DNA from: Actinomycetota bacterium
GTDB lineage: Bacteria > Actinomycetota > Nitriliruptoria > Nitriliruptorales > Nitriliruptoraceae
Assembly (NCBI GenBank): GCA_019347575.1
Contig: JAHWKY010000017.1
Coordinates: forward strand, 36,235 to 100,234
Length of the DNA: 64,000 bases
Direction: 5' to 3'
Positions 61,904 through 64,000 of the stretch are shown piece by piece; position 1 is the first letter of the stretch; each line of letters begins with the position of its first letter. The position numbers and the translations under genes are program-made. The notes beneath the pieces are model-generated. The model worked only from the letters and a program-made list of their open reading frames with translations, was not told where the DNA came from and did not search any database.

Positions 61904-62821
61904 ATGTTCCGACGGCGCAAGCGCGACGAGCAACCCCCACCCGAGCCGCTCGGCGACGAGCCCGCGCTCGACAGCGAGGGGGACGCTGAACCGGGCCCGG
62001 AGGTCGCCGGTGTGCCGGAGGAGGCCGAGATCGAGCCGGTGGAGGAGATCGAGGTCGAAGAGCCCGCTGCTGACGTGTACACGACCGCCCCGATACCCCT
62101 CGCCCAGGACGGCGCCGCGCTGCTCACGGTCGACGGGCTGACGTCCGGGTACGGCTCGCTGCCGGTCCTGCACGGTATCAGCTTCGAGGTGCAGCAGGGC
62201 GAGACGGCGGTGCTGCTCGGACTCAACGGCGCCGGCAAGACCACGACGGCGCTGAACTTGTGCGGGGCGGTGAGGCCCTGGAGCGGCGCGATCTTCTTCG
62301 ACGGCCAGGACGCGACCCGCTGGAACACGCCTCGGGCCGTCGAGAACGGCATCGTCCTCGTCCCCGAGGGCCGGCGCGTGTTCCCCGATCTCAACGTCGC
62401 CAAGAACCTGCAGGTCGGGGCGTGGTCACAGCGCAAGGCCCACGGCTGGATGGAGGAGCAGCGCGAGCGTGTCTACGACTACTTCCCGCGCCTGCGCGAG
62501 CGCGAGACACAGCTCGCTGGGACGCTGTCGGGCGGGGAGCAGCAGATGCTGGCCATCGGGCGTGGACTGATGGCCAACCCCAGGCTCCTGATCATCGACG
62601 AGGCCTCCCTCGGCCTCGCCCCCGTCATCGTGCAGGACGTGTTCGACATCGTGCGTCAGATCAACGAGGACGGCGTGACCGTCATCATGATCGAGCAGAA
62701 CGTGGGTGCCCTGACCGTGGCCGATGTCGGGCTGGTGATGGAGCAGGGCACGATCATCGCCGAGGTCCGGGGCGAGGAACTCGAGGATCCCACCCGACTG
62801 CGCGAGATCTTCCTGGGGTGA
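61904..62821 (+). CDS. livF: Branched-chain amino acid ABC transporter ATPase LivF with acidic N-terminal extension
   Basis: 305 aa, about 65 longer than the usual 235-240. Residues 1-70 are a basic patch (FRRRKR) followed by an acidic, proline-rich, disordered-looking stretch. The ATPase follows: LTVDGLTSGYGSLPVLHGIS, Walker A LNGAGKTT (about 107-114), canonical signature LSGGEQQMLAIGRGL, Walker B LLIIDEASLGL and switch His position as Gln in MIEQNVGAL. The ATG at 61904 has no strong SD (GAGGA at 61892); a later start would remove the tail, but none is obvious before about residue 70. Confidence 0.9.
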   Translation: MFRRRKRDEQPPPEPLGDEPALDSEGDAEPGPEVAGVPEEAEIEPVEEIEVEEPAADVYTTAPIPLAQDGAALLTVDGLTSGYGSLPVLHGISFEVQQGETAVLLGLNGAGKTTTALNLCGAVRPWSGAIFFDGQDATRWNTPRAVENGIVLVPEGRRVFPDLNVAKNLQVGAWSQRKAHGWMEEQRERVYDYFPRLRERETQLAGTLSGGEQQMLAIGRGLMANPRLLIIDEASLGLAPVIVQDVFDIVRQINEDGVTVIMIEQNVGALTVADVGLVMEQGTIIAEVRGEELEDPTRLREIFLG

Positions 62822-62829
62822 GACCCCAG
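62813..62829 (+). terminator. Hairpin at the end of the liv operon
   Basis: CTGGGGT (62813-62819) pairs with ACCCCAG (62823-62829) around a 3-nt loop that contains the livF stop. The opposing gene on the minus strand ends at 62833, so it may serve both directions. No T-run. Confidence 0.55.
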
Positions 62830-62832
62830 CCG

Positions 62833-63285
62833 CTACGCCGACTTCTCGGCGGGCTCGCAGATCCGGCACGCTGCCAGGCCGCGGTCGGCAGCCGTGCTCG
62901 GGGCCATGACCTGCAGGTCCTGCCTGCCCTCCACGAGGTGGCACGTGGGACGGTGGTAGGTCGTGCGGCCCGCGATGACGGCGTCACCCGAGTCGGGGAC
63001 GGCTGTGGGCCCGCCCGTCGCGCCTGCCCCGGCCCCAGCATCCACGACCTCATCGAGCTTCTGCGACAGCATCATCGTGGTGCGACGCAGCTCCTGGACC
63101 ACGAGCAGGGCCAGACCCGCACCGACCAGCGCCACGCCGCCCAGGCCGCCGGAGATCACGTAGGGCAGCTGCTGCTCGGGGGTGTCGAAGGTCGCCGCCC
63201 CGTTCCAGCCCAGGACGATGAGCAGGAACCCCGTCGCCAGCATGATCACGCCGACGTACGTCGTGGCCTTGGACCAGCCCTTCAT
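62833..63285 (-). CDS. Small two-helix membrane protein with C-terminal His/Cys motif
   Basis: 150 aa from ATG 63285, preceded by GGAG; a longer frame begins further upstream but lacks this SD. Two membrane helices (about 10-27 and 42-63) are joined by a short loop, then a helical stretch and a Gly/Ala-rich linker. The C-terminus holds TTYHRPTCHLVEGR (His111, Cys115, His116) and ACRICEPAEK (Cys140, Cys143), a pattern suited to binding a metal ion, facing the cytoplasm if both termini are inside. No family recognised with confidence. It converges with the liv operon. Confidence 0.75.
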   Translation of the reverse strand: MKGWSKATTYVGVIMLATGFLLIVLGWNGAATFDTPEQQLPYVISGGLGGVALVGAGLALLVVQELRRTTMMLSQKLDEVVDAGAGAGATGGPTAVPDSGDAVIAGRTTYHRPTCHLVEGRQDLQVMAPSTAADRGLAACRICEPAEKSA

Positions 63286-63386
63286 GTCTCCGCTCCCAGC
63301 CTCGCCTGCGCGTGCGCGCCCGATCCCCGCAGGTGCCACGTCCCGGACGGGTTCGCCGCCGACGGGGCGTTCTCCTGCGCCGGGGC

Positions 63387-63392
63387 AGCGTA
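63387..63392 (-). promoter_or_regulatory. Candidate -10 box for the minus-strand membrane protein
   Basis: Minus-strand TACGCT would start a transcript near 63380, about 95 nt before ATG 63285. Between this box and the rRNA promoter (63393-63511) there is a + strand TACACT (63443) and an inverted repeat CCGCTCA/TGAGCGG (63455-63486), which could be a terminator, operator or upstream rRNA promoter part. Confidence 0.35.
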
Positions 63393-63511
63393 GTCGGGCG
63401 ATGGCGCCTGGTGCTGCGCTCGCGGCTGACGCAGCGGGTCCGTACACTCAGCGACCGCTCAGCGCACCCATCCGCGCGGTGAGCGGGCCTGGCGGGGGCG
63501 TGACGGCTCGT

Positions 63512-63540
63512 TTGACACTCCCTGGGAGCGGGAGTACCTT
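63512..63540 (+). promoter_or_regulatory. rRNA operon promoter
   Basis: Perfect -35 TTGACA (63512-63517), 17-bp spacer and -10 TACCTT (63535-63540), with a predicted start near 63547. This is the best promoter match in the window and lies about 400 bp before 16S. Confidence 0.75.
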
Positions 63541-63546
63541 CCGGAG

Positions 63547-63940
63547 TCCAGCCCGCAGCACGTGGTGTTGCCGGGCTGGCATACCTGCGACGCCCCGACC
63601 TCGGGTCGCGGGCGCGAGGAGCCCACACGACGCGGTGCTCCGGAAGCCGCTCCCCACTGGGGAGGGAACCCGGAGGGGCGTCACGGGCCGCTCCTTGAGA
63701 ACTGCACAGCGTGCCAAAAGCCAGTAACGACTGGTCGCGAGACCAGTCACCCCGTCTGGCAGGACGAGCCTTTACGGCTCTGAAAGCTCAGATGGAGTTT
63801 TAACACGTCAGTGCGGACCGTCACTTCGGTGGGGTCCAGCGACTGACACCCTTAAATAGAGAGCCAAGTCATACTGGCTCTCCGCTTTTGAACAACGAAG
63901 CGGCTGTGTCGTGTCAAAACGACAATCAGTTTTCGTTTTC
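63547..63940 (+). promoter_or_regulatory. Pre-rRNA leader with conserved element and processing hairpins
   Basis: CCTTGAGAACTGCACAGCGT (63693-63712) resembles the TTTGAGAACTCAA(C/T)AG element found in actinobacterial rRNA leaders, associated with antitermination (boxA-like). Downstream hairpins include GACTGGTC-GCGA-GACCAGTC (63729-63748), GAGCC/GGCTC (63766-63780), a long stem with inner UUCG loop (63807-63847) and GAGAGCCA/TGGCTCTC (63859-63882), plus TTTTGA/TCAAAA (63886-63919). No coding gene is present. NusB from this window would act on such a leader. Confidence 0.65.
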
Positions 63941-64000
63941 TCAACGGAGAGTTTGATCCTGGCTCAGGACGAACGCTGGCGGCGGGTTTAACACATGCAA
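63941..64000 (+). rRNA. 16S ribosomal RNA, 5' end (truncated by window)
   Basis: AGAGTTTGATCCTGGCTCAG at 63948-63967 is the universal 27F site, E. coli position 8, followed by GACGAACGCTGGCGGCGGG and ACACATGCAA. The mature 5' end is placed by counting back to position 1 and is approximate. Only the first ~60 bases are in the window. Confidence 0.96.

Overview
The window is a high-GC, gene-dense bacterial chromosome segment of housekeeping genes. An actinobacterial integration host factor (mIHF) followed by gmk, rpoZ, coaBC, metK and priA, a PriA without helicase motifs, frequent GTG starts and TANNNT -10 boxes all point to Actinomycetota. The type IV pilus-like genes at the left edge, PyrR control of the pyr operon and a Thr/Gly-rich liv binding protein would suit a deep-branching lineage such as Nitriliruptoria. 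That placement is an inference; the partial 16S at the right edge is too short to settle it. Every protein gene but two is on the + strand, in the same direction as the rRNA operon.

Layout: 1-2303, end of a type IV pilus-like cluster (two pilin-like proteins and a PilX-like protein). 2383-7774, shikimate genes aroC-aroK-aroB-aroQ, then a proline peptidase, efp and nusB. 7839-18621, a complete UMP operon: promoter, PyrR-binding hairpin, 19-codon leader ORF, pyrR-pyrB-pyrC-carA-(103-aa unknown)-carB-pyrK-pyrD-pyrF-pyrE, nearly all joined by GTGA/ATGA overlaps. 18754-28757, mihF-gmk-rpoZ-coaBC-metK-priA-def-fmt-rsmB-rpe and a response regulator with a divergent GGDEF domain. 28821-33288, riboflavin genes ribD-ribE-ribBA-ribH plus hisG. 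33420-41492, two small proteins, infC-rpmI-rplT, an rRNA methyltransferase, a histidine kinase, pheS-pheT and arfB. 41671-50549, arginine genes argC-J-B-D-(receiver protein)-F-R-G-H. 50575-56136, a membrane protein, a PolX/PHP protein, a DNA glycosylase and a divergently oriented class A penicillin-binding protein. 56137-62821, a surface-anchored protein and a branched-chain amino acid type ABC importer (livK-H-M-G-F). 62833-63285, a small membrane protein with a Cys/His motif. 63512-64000, rRNA promoter, structured leader and the first bases of 16S rRNA.

Most genes form tight operons: UMP from carbamoyl phosphate to orotidylate, arginine from N-acetylglutamate phosphate to arginine including its own repressor, and riboflavin from GTP and ribulose 5-phosphate (rpe, which makes or uses that sugar, lies just upstream).

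I found no mobile element, CRISPR array, tRNA or defence system, and nothing I would call a wholly new system. The most notable unexplained features are: a 26-nt hairpin-ended element present as a 34-nt-period pair both before def and, inverted, before argG, with a compensatory base-pair change between loci; a stand-alone receiver protein inside the arginine operon; an uncharacterised 103-aa protein between carA and carB; and probable AUC start codons for both infC and rpoZ.
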